Source: Candidatus Poribacteria bacterium
GTDB taxonomy: Bacteria; Poribacteria; WGA-4E; WGA-3G
Assembly (NCBI GenBank): GCA_958295945.1
Contig: OY282386.1
Span: 5,264,204-5,328,203, forward strand
DNA length: 64,000 nucleotides
Direction: 5' to 3'
Under the pieces are notes generated by a model. It was not told the DNA's origin, made no database searches, and saw only the letters and a list, made by a program, of their open reading frames with translations. The translations under genes were made by a program, and so were the position numbers. This document shows, piece by piece, positions 9,042 to 17,237 of this stretch (position 1 is the stretch's first letter; every line of letters starts with the position of its first letter).

Positions 9042-11645
9042 TTATGCCCAAGTCAATAACCCGAGTTCATAGATAGATTGTAAATCCTCGTGAGATGGTA
9101 GGACCCGCAGCGTATAGCCATGCAAACCTGTCTGATCCAGAATGAGAGTTCCTTCAAAGAGATATTTTCCGCCTCCTAAATCTTCTCGGTATTCCATCGG
9201 GGTAACGTTCCCATCCTGTATTTCACCAGTGGAATCCAACACGCCATGATATATTTGGACAGCGAGTTCATTGGGAAAAAGCGCGTCCGTATGAACGACT
9301 GCTTGAATTGAAACTGACTCTCCGACTGAAAGAGAGGACACACTCTTTTGAGATATATCTACTTCTGCTTTGGGAGATCGTTCCTCAATACGTAAATTAC
9401 TCCAGTGCTTGCGAACGTTTGCTTTCCAATTTGCAAGTGCAATGCTGCGCCGCGTATCATCTTTATTCAATTTTATCCATCTTTGGTGTGCTGGAAAATA
9501 GAGACGTTCTGCATATTCTGCGACCATGCGTTTAGTGTTGAAAACAGGTGCTAAGTTCTGCATTGCTGTCTTCATCTTTGCCACCCACCCGTAAGGAATA
9601 TCGTCAACTGGATCACGGTCGTAAAAGAGTGGTACTACCTCTTTCTCAAGCAGTTCATAGATAGCGTTTGCATGTGCTTTGTCGGTAGATTTGGTATCGT
9701 CTGATTCAGAGGTTGCTTCAATAGTCCACCCACCACCGAGTATTTCTGCTTCTGCCCACCATCCATCTGCCATACTCAGATTAAGCGCACCGTTGGCTGC
9801 TGCCTTCATCCCGCTTGTGCCACTTGCTTCGTTTGGTGGAAGTGGTGTGTTTAGCCAAACATCAACACCTTCAACAAGGTAACGTCCTACACAAATGTCG
9901 TAATTCTCAATGAATAGGATTTTATGCCGGAACTGTGGCTGTGATGCGATCTTATGTATATTTTGTATAAACACCTTACCTTCATAGTCGTGCGGATGTG
10001 CTTTTCCTGCAAAGATGAGTTGCACGGGTCGGTCTGGGTCATTGAGTATCTTTGCAAGTCGCTCAATATCGTTGAAAAGTAGGGTGGCACGTTTATAGGT
10101 CGCAAATCTCCGAGCAAATCCGATAGTCAATGTAGCAGAATTTAGAATTGTAGTGGTAGCTTCTCTCGCTTTATTATCAGGATTCTGTTTAGTTTTCCTT
10201 CTCAAACGTTTTTGGTTATTTCTGTTGCGTGCAAATGCGATCAAACGTTCGCGCCGCCGTTCATGCGTTCTCCATAATTCCGTATCAGGTATTTGCGATA
10301 TCTGTGTCCAAACATCTTGGTTGGTGAGATCCACGATCCACTTCGGTCCGAGATACCTATCAAACAGACTCTGCATATCTTCTGAAACCCATGAACGTGT
10401 ATGAATTCCGTTAGTTATCGCTTTTATTGGCACTTCATGTACAGGAAGATTGTTCCATAGACCTTTCCACATGTCACGGGAAACCCGTCCGTGTAATTGA
10501 CTCACACCGTTTGACATTGTAGAAAGTCTCAACGCGACCAACGCCGGACTGAACTCACTGCTACTATCTGCGGGATTCTTCCTTCCTATTCCCAAAAACT
10601 TCTCTTCTGAAATACCGAGTGTGCTGTAGTACCGATTGAAATAGTGTTTGACTAAATCTGGCGGAAACCAGTCGATTCCAGCGGATACAGGTGTATGTGT
10701 AGTAAATATATTTCCAGCTGAAGTTGCTTCGCGTGCTTCGTCAAAACCGATGCTGGTTTCATCCATTAATTGACGTATCCGCTCCAATGCTAAGAAGGCA
10801 GCGTGTCCTTCATTCATGTGGCACACAGTTGGACGAATACCGAGTGCATCTAATGCTCGATACCCTCCGATTCCGAGCAGAATTTCCTGTTTAATCCGCA
10901 TACGTTCATCGCCACCGTAGAGATAGTCAGTAATATCGCGCAAACCAGTGTTCTCATTTTCGGATATGTTTGTATCCAGCAAATATAAAGGGACACGTCC
11001 GACCTGTGCACGCCAAACTTTAGCAAACGCCTTACCTTCAGGATAATCTACCTCAATCAGAAGCGGACTACCATCTGCTTTATGCTCAGGTTGAATTGGC
11101 ATATTGTAGAAGTCATTCTCAGGATAATCCGCCATCTGCCATCCATCTGAAGTAAGCGTTTGCCTGAAATAACCGTGCTGATATAGCAAACCAACACCAA
11201 CAAACGGCAGTCCAAGATAGCTTGTAGATTTGAGATGATCTCCTGCTAAGACACCCAAACCACCAGAATAGAGCGGCATACATTCTGTTAGTCCAAATTC
11301 CATTGAAAAATATGCAATTTGTAGATTATCAAGTGGTGTTTCGTTGGAATAGTCTTCAAACCAGGATGGTGCGGAGAGATAGGATTTAAACTTTTTGTGG
11401 ATTACATCCAGATGTGCTAAAAATACCTCGTTTTTCGCTGCAGCTTGCAACTGTTCCTGTGAAATCTTACCAAGCATTGCGACTGGGTTGTGATAGGTTT
11501 CTTCCCAAAGTTCTGAGTCAAGATGGCGAAATAGACTAAGTGCTTCATTATCCCAAGTCCACCACAAGTTAAGTGCCAATTCTCGCAGCGGTTCAAGGTT
11601 CTCAGGGAGTGTAGGCACAACAGATAATTGGCGAATTGGCTTCAT
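9042..11645 (-). CDS. glgP: Alpha-glucan (glycogen) phosphorylase
   Basis: An 867-residue GT35 phosphorylase releasing glucose-1-phosphate from glycogen. The first roughly 110 residues are the DUF3417-type N-terminal domain found in the compact bacterial form. The body has AYFSMEFGL, HMNEGHAAFLALERI, FTTHTPVSAGID and the pyridoxal-phosphate/glucan site GTSGMKAAANGALNLS. The last 100 residues form a beta-rich domain. Its start overlaps the winged-helix gene by four bases (ATGA), so the two are translated together. The shared promoter is at 11928-11956. Confidence 0.94.
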   Translation of the reverse strand: MKPIRQLSVVPTLPENLEPLRELALNLWWTWDNEALSLFRHLDSELWEETYHNPVAMLGKISQEQLQAAAKNEVFLAHLDVIHKKFKSYLSAPSWFEDYSNETPLDNLQIAYFSMEFGLTECMPLYSGGLGVLAGDHLKSTSYLGLPFVGVGLLYQHGYFRQTLTSDGWQMADYPENDFYNMPIQPEHKADGSPLLIEVDYPEGKAFAKVWRAQVGRVPLYLLDTNISENENTGLRDITDYLYGGDERMRIKQEILLGIGGYRALDALGIRPTVCHMNEGHAAFLALERIRQLMDETSIGFDEAREATSAGNIFTTHTPVSAGIDWFPPDLVKHYFNRYYSTLGISEEKFLGIGRKNPADSSSEFSPALVALRLSTMSNGVSQLHGRVSRDMWKGLWNNLPVHEVPIKAITNGIHTRSWVSEDMQSLFDRYLGPKWIVDLTNQDVWTQISQIPDTELWRTHERRRERLIAFARNRNNQKRLRRKTKQNPDNKAREATTTILNSATLTIGFARRFATYKRATLLFNDIERLAKILNDPDRPVQLIFAGKAHPHDYEGKVFIQNIHKIASQPQFRHKILFIENYDICVGRYLVEGVDVWLNTPLPPNEASGTSGMKAAANGALNLSMADGWWAEAEILGGGWTIEATSESDDTKSTDKAHANAIYELLEKEVVPLFYDRDPVDDIPYGWVAKMKTAMQNLAPVFNTKRMVAEYAERLYFPAHQRWIKLNKDDTRRSIALANWKANVRKHWSNLRIEERSPKAEVDISQKSVSSLSVGESVSIQAVVHTDALFPNELAVQIYHGVLDSTGEIQDGNVTPMEYREDLGGGKYLFEGTLILDQTGLHGYTLRVLPSHEDLQSIYELGLLTWA

Positions 11646-11881
11646 TCTACAGCATTCTCCCCATTATTTTCTGCTGTGGAAGTGTTATTTAGCGTGAAAT
11701 AAGTGGCTCTCTGTCGTTTTATGGTGTCTAACTTTCCTTCTCTTGCTAACCAACCGAGCCCGAGCAATATCATCCGATCAGTATGTTTGAGTTCTTTCGT
11801 TAGTTTTCCGATAGATGCTTCACTGTTTTCTTCAAGATAGTGCCAAATTTCGCCAGCAGTTATTCCGATTTCTTCAAGCAT
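11642..11881 (-). CDS. Small winged-helix protein (DUF2582-like)
   Basis: A 79-residue protein whose first 65 residues read as a winged helix-turn-helix: helix AGEIWHYLEEN, helix ASIGKLTKELK, recognition-type helix DRMILLGLGWLAREGKL and a wing TIKRQRATYFTLN. It matches my memory of the DUF2582 wHTH family. It is first in the operon with glgP, overlapping it by ATGA. The position suggests a regulator of glycogen breakdown, perhaps acting on the divergent promoters beside it, but this is inference. Confidence 0.75.
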   Translation of the reverse strand: MLEEIGITAGEIWHYLEENSEASIGKLTKELKHTDRMILLGLGWLAREGKLDTIKRQRATYFTLNNTSTAENNGENAVE

Positions 11882-11927
11882 ATTTCCCCCAAAGTATGTA
11901 ATAATTAAGGTATGAAGTTATGATAGA

Positions 11928-11956
11928 ATTATACTTTCATATCGGGGGTGTGTCAA
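11928..11956 (-). promoter_or_regulatory. Perfect-consensus sigma-70 promoter for wHTH-glgP
   Basis: Read on the minus strand: TTGACA (plus-strand TGTCAA at 11951-11956), 17 bases and TATAAT (ATTATA at 11928-11933). Both boxes match the consensus fully. It faces left into the wHTH-glgP operon. Confidence 0.8.
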
Positions 11957-11987
11957 GAATTTAACCTGCAATGCAATCCAAAACGTC

Positions 11988-12017
11988 TTGACACTTGCAT
12001 ATCATACATGGTATTTT
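11988..12017 (+). promoter_or_regulatory. Divergent promoter for the GT5-like gene
   Basis: TTGACA at 11988-11993, an 18-base spacer and TATTTT at 12012-12017. Its -35 box lies 31 bases from that of the glgP promoter on the other strand, so one factor could control both. It argues against any start codon for the downstream gene before about 12025. Confidence 0.5.
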
Positions 12018-12054
12018 AAGACATCCTAATTTCTTTACTTTGCGAGGTGATATT

Positions 12055-13803
12055 TTGAGTATTGTTGTCCACGTCACGCACGAAGCCATTCAAAAAATGG
12101 GAGGTATCGGTGCAGTATTAGATGGTTTGTTGACTACCCGCAGTTACAATGATGCGATTGAACGCACCTTTCTCGTCGGACCACTTTTTTCTGGCGCAGA
12201 TTTGGGAGCATTTGAAGTGGTGATGTATCACGCAGCCGAAGGAATAAAGACGACACCCCACGCAGCAGCACTCAGTGATATTGAAAAGACTTACCATGTT
12301 GAAATTGTTTACGGACAACGACGGTTTGAGAATAAAGACCAGAACGTTACTACACTCGCAGATGTGATTTTGATTAATGTTGCTGACAGCAATGAAGATA
12401 TGACTGGTCAGTTCAAGTGGCAACTCTACGAACACTTCGGTATAGACTCAACTCGTTATGAAAGCGAATGGGAATATGAGGAATATGTGCGTCTTGCCGA
12501 ACCTGCTTACCAAGCATTGCGTGTGCTTATCGGTGAAGAAACAGAAACTCCTGTTTATATCATCTCACATGAATTTATGGGTATGCCGCTTGTTCTCAAA
12601 TTGCAGATTGAACGGAAAAATGGCAACGGTTCAGCGAATATGCGTACCGTCTTCTACGCACACGAAGTGGCAACGATTCGACCAATTGTTGAAGGACATC
12701 CCGGACACGATGTCCGTTTTTATAACGCGTTACAGCAGTCAAAAGAACAAGGGTTGTTAGTCCGTGATACATTCGGTGATCCGTTCTGGTATTTCAAACA
12801 TGCCTTGATTGACAAAGCACATCTCTGCGATACTATCTTCGCTGTCGGTGACCTTGTTGTTGATGAACTCCGATTTTTAGCACAACCATTTGAATCCTTC
12901 CCGATTAACCTCGTCTACAATGGAATTCCCGCTTTTCAAATGAGTTTAGAGGATAAATTGGAATCAAAAGCAAAACTGCAAAAATATGCAAGAACACTGC
13001 TTGATTATCGTCCTGATTATGTCTTTACGCATGTGACTCGTCTTGTAAAAAGCAAAGGATTGTGGCGGGACTTACAGGTGCTCACACATTTGGATTCTCT
13101 GCTCGCTTCTAATGATAAAACTGCAGTGCTGTTTATCCTCTCAACTGAAATTGCTACGGGACGACCTCATGACAACATTCATGAGATGGAGCGCGAATAT
13201 GGTTGGCCCGTATTCCACAAAATCGGTTACCCTGATTTGGTTGGTGCGGAGATTGAATTAAACAACGGTGTTTCTGCATTCAACATCCAATCAAAGGCAA
13301 TAAAGGTGGTCTTTGTTAATCAGTTTGGGTGGAGTCAAGCAGCTTGTGGAACGCGTATGCCGATAGATATGGAATTTATGGACATCCGAAAAGGGAGTGA
13401 TGCAGAATTTGGACAATCAATCTATGAACCTTTTGGTATTGCACAAGTGGAGCCGTTGAGTTTCGGTGCTATCTGTGTTGTGAGTAATGTGTGCGGCTGT
13501 TGCGGTTTTATTCAACGTGCTACGGACAACCGTGAAGTACCAAATGTGGTGATTGCTGATTACACACACCTTAACTCTGCACCGAGGTCGTTAGAAGATG
13601 TTATGAACATAGGATTAACTGAAAGAACACAGATTGAGGTAGAAAACAGTCGGGACATTGCAGCGAAGCTGCTCGGTCGTCTACCACGAAAACCGCGCGA
13701 TGTTGAAGATATGATAAAGGAAGGCTATGAAATCGCTTCGCGTATGAGTTGGGAAATTGTTGTTACGGACTATTTCTTGCCTGGATTAAAACAGGCGTTA
13801 TAA
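12055..13803 (+). CDS. Glycogen-synthase-like glycosyltransferase (GT5/GT4)
   Basis: A roughly 582-residue GT-B glycosyltransferase. The N-terminus has the substrate loop of the starch/glycogen synthase group (KMGGIGAVLDGL). The C-terminal donor site reads EPFGIAQVEPLSFGA, as in ADP-glucose-using enzymes. I choose TTG 12055 as start: it follows GAGGTGA at 12044-12050 and begins at the usual SIVVHVTHE strand, while an in-frame ATG at 11995 falls inside the promoter. It lies back to back with wHTH-glgP, and glgC and glgB are close, so glycogen synthesis is the likely job. It is longer than standard GlgA (about 480) and diverged, so I leave the symbol blank. Confidence 0.78.
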   Translation: MSIVVHVTHEAIQKMGGIGAVLDGLLTTRSYNDAIERTFLVGPLFSGADLGAFEVVMYHAAEGIKTTPHAAALSDIEKTYHVEIVYGQRRFENKDQNVTTLADVILINVADSNEDMTGQFKWQLYEHFGIDSTRYESEWEYEEYVRLAEPAYQALRVLIGEETETPVYIISHEFMGMPLVLKLQIERKNGNGSANMRTVFYAHEVATIRPIVEGHPGHDVRFYNALQQSKEQGLLVRDTFGDPFWYFKHALIDKAHLCDTIFAVGDLVVDELRFLAQPFESFPINLVYNGIPAFQMSLEDKLESKAKLQKYARTLLDYRPDYVFTHVTRLVKSKGLWRDLQVLTHLDSLLASNDKTAVLFILSTEIATGRPHDNIHEMEREYGWPVFHKIGYPDLVGAEIELNNGVSAFNIQSKAIKVVFVNQFGWSQAACGTRMPIDMEFMDIRKGSDAEFGQSIYEPFGIAQVEPLSFGAICVVSNVCGCCGFIQRATDNREVPNVVIADYTHLNSAPRSLEDVMNIGLTERTQIEVENSRDIAAKLLGRLPRKPRDVEDMIKEGYEIASRMSWEIVVTDYFLPGLKQAL

Positions 13804-13839
13804 TACCTCAATTTGTTTAACTATAAAGGAACTAAGTGT

Positions 13840-14700
13840 ATGCAAGAAATACGTGATTCTAATGATCCAATGCCATTGGCTCCAGGTGAGAAGTTGATGA
13901 CGCCTGAACAAAAGTTCTTCTTTGATCTGCGTGGTTGGATTCTATTACCATCGGTCTTGTCTGAAGCAGAAATAGAAGAGATGAAAGAGGAAGTTTACGC
14001 CGGTGCCAGACATAGTTATGAAGGCACACTTCAGAATTTGCTTGATCATCCTGAAATTGTTGGCATTCTAAACGAACTTGTTGCTGATGAACGTTTTATT
14101 TTTGATGATTGCTACGGTTTTCGGTGTGAGAATTCGTTTACTACGGTCAGACAACCTGGATGGAAAACCCCTTCTGAAAGAGGCACTTCTGTTCCGCATG
14201 TCGTGAGACCACCACAGCAAGCCAATGCAGTACGGTATCAGGTTGCTGGTGGAAAGATTTTTGCCGGTCTCACTCGTGTGGTATGGGAACTTGAAGAAGT
14301 TAAGAAAGGACAGGGAGGCACCACTTTTCTCACTGGTTCACATAAGGCACATTTCAACTATGGTGGACCAGATCCACACCGTCCGAATATCAGTGAATCC
14401 CCTTATGAGGATAAGATAAAGGATATGATGGAGGACTATAGTTGTCCACCTGGATCAGCACTTGTGTTCACTGAAAGCCTTATTCATGCTACTAACAACT
14501 GGACGAATCCTGATAATCCAAGATGTGCTGTGTTTAACTGTTACAATTCAATATGGGCGCAATGGTATCGGTTGAATCTAAGTCATGAAATAATAGAAAA
14601 GATGCCTGCAAAACGCCAATCCTTATTCCGTGGAACTTGGGCAATAGGCGGTGGTCCTGGTGGAAACCGTCAGTATTCGTTGGATAATACCACTAAATAA
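13840..14700 (+). CDS. PhyH-like protein, first tandem copy
   Basis: A 286-residue protein of the phytanoyl-CoA dioxygenase fold. The start is ATG 13840 behind AAAGGA; a TTG nine codons upstream is less likely. The start MTPEQKFFFDLRGWILLPSVLS is family-typical, as are FLTGSHKAHF, PPGSALVFTESLIHA and the C-terminal GGPGGNRQYSLDN. At the place where the 5823 protein has its H-x-D iron motif, this protein reads YQVAGGKI, so two iron ligands seem missing, while the distal His (ESLIHATNNW) is kept. It may be inactive, use other ligands, or bind rather than oxidise. It precedes a close paralogue. Confidence 0.82.
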   Translation: MQEIRDSNDPMPLAPGEKLMTPEQKFFFDLRGWILLPSVLSEAEIEEMKEEVYAGARHSYEGTLQNLLDHPEIVGILNELVADERFIFDDCYGFRCENSFTTVRQPGWKTPSERGTSVPHVVRPPQQANAVRYQVAGGKIFAGLTRVVWELEEVKKGQGGTTFLTGSHKAHFNYGGPDPHRPNISESPYEDKIKDMMEDYSCPPGSALVFTESLIHATNNWTNPDNPRCAVFNCYNSIWAQWYRLNLSHEIIEKMPAKRQSLFRGTWAIGGGPGGNRQYSLDNTTK

Positions 14701-14725
14701 TTTTAATACCTTTAAGGAGATATTA

Positions 14726-15565
14726 ATGTCAAATGAAACGTTAAATGATCAACCAGTTCCGATGACTGAAGAACAGAAGTTTTTCTTTGATTTGCGCGGT
14801 TGGATTTTGTTACCATCAATATTGTCTGACGCGGAAATAGAAGAGATGAAAGCGGAAGTATATGCGGGGGCAAGGCAATGTTATCATGGAGCACTGCAGA
14901 ACCTGCTTGATCATCCTGCGATTGTAGGTGTACTGAATGAACTCCTATCCGAAAATCCTTTTATACACGATGACAGTTATGGATTTCGGTGTGAAGGATC
15001 CTTTACGACAGTGCGTGAACCTGGATGGAGTAAATCGTCACGAGGTGACAACGGTTTACCACACGTGGTGCGACCACCACAACAGGCGAATGCGATGCGG
15101 TATCAGGTAGCAGGTGGAAAGATTTTTGCTGGATTGACACGTGTCGTATGGGAACTTGAGGAAGTAAAAAAAGGACATGGCGGCACCTCTTTTCTTAGCG
15201 GGTCTCATAAGGCACATTTCAACTATGGTGGACCCGATCCGTATCGTCCAAATATCAGTGAATCGCCGTGGGAAAATAGTATGCGTGATATGATGGATGA
15301 GTATAGTTGTCCACCCGGATCTGTGGTTATCTTCACGGAAAGTCTTGTGCATGCTGCGAATGATTGGAGTAATCCTGACAATCCAAGATGTGCGGTATTC
15401 AATTGCTATAACTCAATTTGGGCACAATGGCATCGGTTGAATTTGAGTCATGAGGTTATTGAGACCATGCCGCCGAGACGACAATCGTTGTTCCGTGGGA
15501 CGTGGGCGATTGGTGGTGGTCCTGGTGGGAATCGTCAGTATTCGTTGGATAATAATACGATGTGA
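14726..15565 (+). CDS. PhyH-like protein, second tandem copy
   Basis: A 279-residue paralogue of the preceding gene, starting at ATG 14726 behind AAGGAG, 25 bases after the first stop. The two proteins match over nearly full length (shared FFFDLRGWILLPS, VRPPQQANA, YQVAGGKIFAGLTRVVWELE, FRGTWAIGGGPGGNRQY), with most changes conservative. It also lacks the H-x-D pair. The pair must come from a tandem duplication and has since diverged clearly at DNA level. The stop overlaps the possible GTG start of the next frame, and a 9-bp stem follows at 15574-15603. Confidence 0.82.
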   Translation: MSNETLNDQPVPMTEEQKFFFDLRGWILLPSILSDAEIEEMKAEVYAGARQCYHGALQNLLDHPAIVGVLNELLSENPFIHDDSYGFRCEGSFTTVREPGWSKSSRGDNGLPHVVRPPQQANAMRYQVAGGKIFAGLTRVVWELEEVKKGHGGTSFLSGSHKAHFNYGGPDPYRPNISESPWENSMRDMMDEYSCPPGSVVIFTESLVHAANDWSNPDNPRCAVFNCYNSIWAQWHRLNLSHEVIETMPPRRQSLFRGTWAIGGGPGGNRQYSLDNNTM

Positions 15566-15573
15566 TTGTTGAG

Positions 15574-15603
15574 AGTATGCGGGATTGCCAAATACCGCAT
15601 ACT
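15574..15603. repeat. 9-bp stem-loop after the PhyH pair
   Basis: AGTATGCGG (15574-15582) and CCGCATACT (15595-15603) pair perfectly around a 12-base loop. No T-run follows, so it is not a classic terminator. It could be an attenuator, a processing site or an operator between the PhyH genes and the HTH gene. Confidence 0.5.
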
Positions 15604-15651
15604 TGCACACAGATATTAACAACCCTCAATTTTACTAACAGTATAATTCGG

Positions 15652-16128
15652 TTGCTATATAATAAGGATAAACTAGCGCAATGGCTTGAAGAAAATCCGG
15701 ACGGGTGGCTCTTTGAATCCGACCAGTCGATCTCTAAACAGGCAGGTGTATCACCTGGTTCTGTGGCTAGATACTTAAATATGTTAGTGGCAAAACAGAA
15801 AGGTATAATGCCGTCTGAAGTTAAGAAACAAAGACTGGAAACTAGGCCTTTTTCTGGTAGAACTAAAGTGGATTTAAATAATATCCGAAAGATTATTGAA
15901 GAGAATCCTGATACTCCTCCTATCGATCTAGCTTTTATGGCTGATTGCTCTGAGCAAACAGTTGTGCGATTACTCGAAGCAAGTAATCCTAAAGATGAGG
16001 AGATACACAGAGAGGATGAGGATAGCGCAGATGATTCTGAGATTGCAACAATACGATCAGATATGGAAAACGTCAAATCTCAAATCGATGATATTCTGAC
16101 ACGCTTAGACGAACTGTTGAAGAATTAA
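15652..16128 (+). CDS. HTH protein upstream of DUF3800 gene
   Basis: The frame is open from 15562 (GTG) to 16128, but the recognisable protein begins near LLYNKDKLAQWLEENPDGW, so I place the start at TTG 15652. The start is uncertain; an ATG at 15577 falls inside a stem-loop. Two helix-turn-helix-like units are seen: ISKQAGVSPGSVARYLNML and IDLAFMADCSEQTVVRLLE. A third helix (IRSDMENVKSQIDDILTRLDELL) looks like a coiled coil for dimerisation. It is acidic between the two parts. The gene lies 108 bases before the DUF3800 gene on the same strand. A DNA-binding role is inferred. Confidence 0.6.
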   Translation: MLYNKDKLAQWLEENPDGWLFESDQSISKQAGVSPGSVARYLNMLVAKQKGIMPSEVKKQRLETRPFSGRTKVDLNNIRKIIEENPDTPPIDLAFMADCSEQTVVRLLEASNPKDEEIHREDEDSADDSEIATIRSDMENVKSQIDDILTRLDELLKN

Positions 16129-16236
16129 GATAGTTATCAAAATATATAGATTTTATCGTTTACTTTATATTGAGGTGTGGTGTCTTGCACTACATCTCAC
16201 TGATTATATCTATTTAATGTGGATGAAAAGTGATGT

Positions 16237-16815
16237 ATGGGCAAATCATTAGACAAGATTTACTGTTTTGTTGATGAATCTGGACAGCACACGCGTGGAA
16301 AAGTATATTGTGTTGCAGCAGTTATTGTGAACACTATAACTATTCGCGATGAAGTTGAACAAAAGTTGATAGGAATAGAGCAAAATGTAAAGAAAGGAAC
16401 TGCGAAATGGAAAAGCACACGTGATTCTATAAGGGAGCATTATCTCCGATCTATAGCAAACATTCAAGATCTAAAAGGTTGTCTTTACTTTGCAATCCAC
16501 TTCAATACTATCGATTATATTAACGCAACTGTTGATACAATTACACAAGCAATCAATCAGCACGTAAAGAAGACATGTCAAGTAATAATAGTTATTGATG
16601 GCTTAGATAATAAATCTAAGCAGAGGATTTCCAGACGTTTGAAAGAAAGAGGAATATTGTATAAAAAAGTTCGTGGTATAAAAGATGAAGGGAGTGCGTG
16701 GATTCGATTAGCAGATGCAATTGCAGGCTTTAGCAGACAGGTTTATGAAAATAGACCTTATACACTATCTTTATATCCTGAAATGAAACAGAAAGGGTTT
16801 CTCACCCAACTATAA
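16237..16815 (+). CDS. DUF3800 family protein
   Basis: A 192-residue protein with the marks of DUF3800: the N-terminal YCFVDESGQHT strand, VAAVIVNT, a central IIVIDGLDNKSKQRISRRLK with a conserved Asp, and DEGSAWIRLADAIAGFSRQ near the end. DUF3800 is thought to have an RNase-H-like fold with acidic active-site residues, so a nuclease role is possible but unproven. The tail ends KQKGFLTQL. Published comparative surveys report several structured RNA motifs beside DUF3800 genes, and a structured, convergently promoted segment lies directly downstream here (16815-16970). Confidence 0.85.
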   Translation: MGKSLDKIYCFVDESGQHTRGKVYCVAAVIVNTITIRDEVEQKLIGIEQNVKKGTAKWKSTRDSIREHYLRSIANIQDLKGCLYFAIHFNTIDYINATVDTITQAINQHVKKTCQVIIVIDGLDNKSKQRISRRLKERGILYKKVRGIKDEGSAWIRLADAIAGFSRQVYENRPYTLSLYPEMKQKGFLTQL

Positions 16816-16970
16816 ATGAAAATGCTAGAGTGTCTGGCTCTAGCAACCCAACATAGACATATCCTTACTAGCGAGGTCACGCTTTGGTAGAGGTCACGGT
16901 TGGCTGTCCCTATCTTTTCCAGAGGAAAAGCACCGTCCATACGGTACGTATTCGGGCAAATATATTATCT
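16815..16970 (-). ncRNA. Candidate structured RNA beside DUF3800 gene
   Basis: Read on the minus strand from the promoter at 16977-17005. Paired elements in order: ACCGT/ACGGT (16945-16941 with 16936-16932, 4-base loop); CTTTTCC/GGAAAAG (16930-16924 with 16920-16914, 3-base loop); a closing helix CCAAC/GTTGG (16903-16899 with 16852-16848) around a stem at 16893-16863 with an inner CGCT-type hairpin; and a 7-bp hairpin (16844-16838 with 16830-16824) followed by a T-rich run, like a terminator. The segment has no long open frame. It converges on the DUF3800 gene. It resembles in position the DUF3800-associated RNA motifs known from surveys; I cannot name a family. Confidence 0.6.
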
Positions 16971-16976
16971 ATTAAA

Positions 16977-17005
16977 ATTGTAACATAAAAACAACACTTT
17001 GTCAA
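16977..17005 (-). promoter_or_regulatory. Promoter driving the structured RNA leftward
   Basis: Read on the minus strand: TTGACA (plus-strand TGTCAA at 17000-17005), 17 bases and TACAAT (ATTGTA at 16977-16982). A direct repeat CTTTGTCAAGTTTTT at 16997-17011 and 17017-17031 duplicates the -35 region with a 20-base period, a possible regulator site. The start would fall near 16970. Confidence 0.6.
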
Positions 17006-17237
17006 GTTTTTCTTTACTTTGTCAAGTTTTTTGCTTTACACAACCTATTTGAAGAGTGTAAATTCAAGAACTATTTGATTTTAGACATACTTTCTTTCTA
17101 CGAGTTAATTTTACAATCATCAATACATAGCCGGTGTACACATTTACAACTATATTACCGTGAAAGAGTGTATTCAATATTTACATTCTAATGCAATCAC
17201 TTTCTACAAACCACTGTCATTTGCTGGATCGAACTCC
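17006..17237. other. AT-rich gap without visible gene
   Basis: Between the RNA promoter and the methyltransferase stop there is AT-rich sequence. Apart from the second copy of the TTGTCAAG repeat I see no gene, hairpin or repeat in it. Confidence 0.5.

Noticed and set aside
11995-12054. Upstream start for the GT5-like protein at ATG 11995
   Set aside because: The codon lies inside the -35/-10 region, whereas TTG 12055 has a GAGGTGA site and begins at the family-typical strand.
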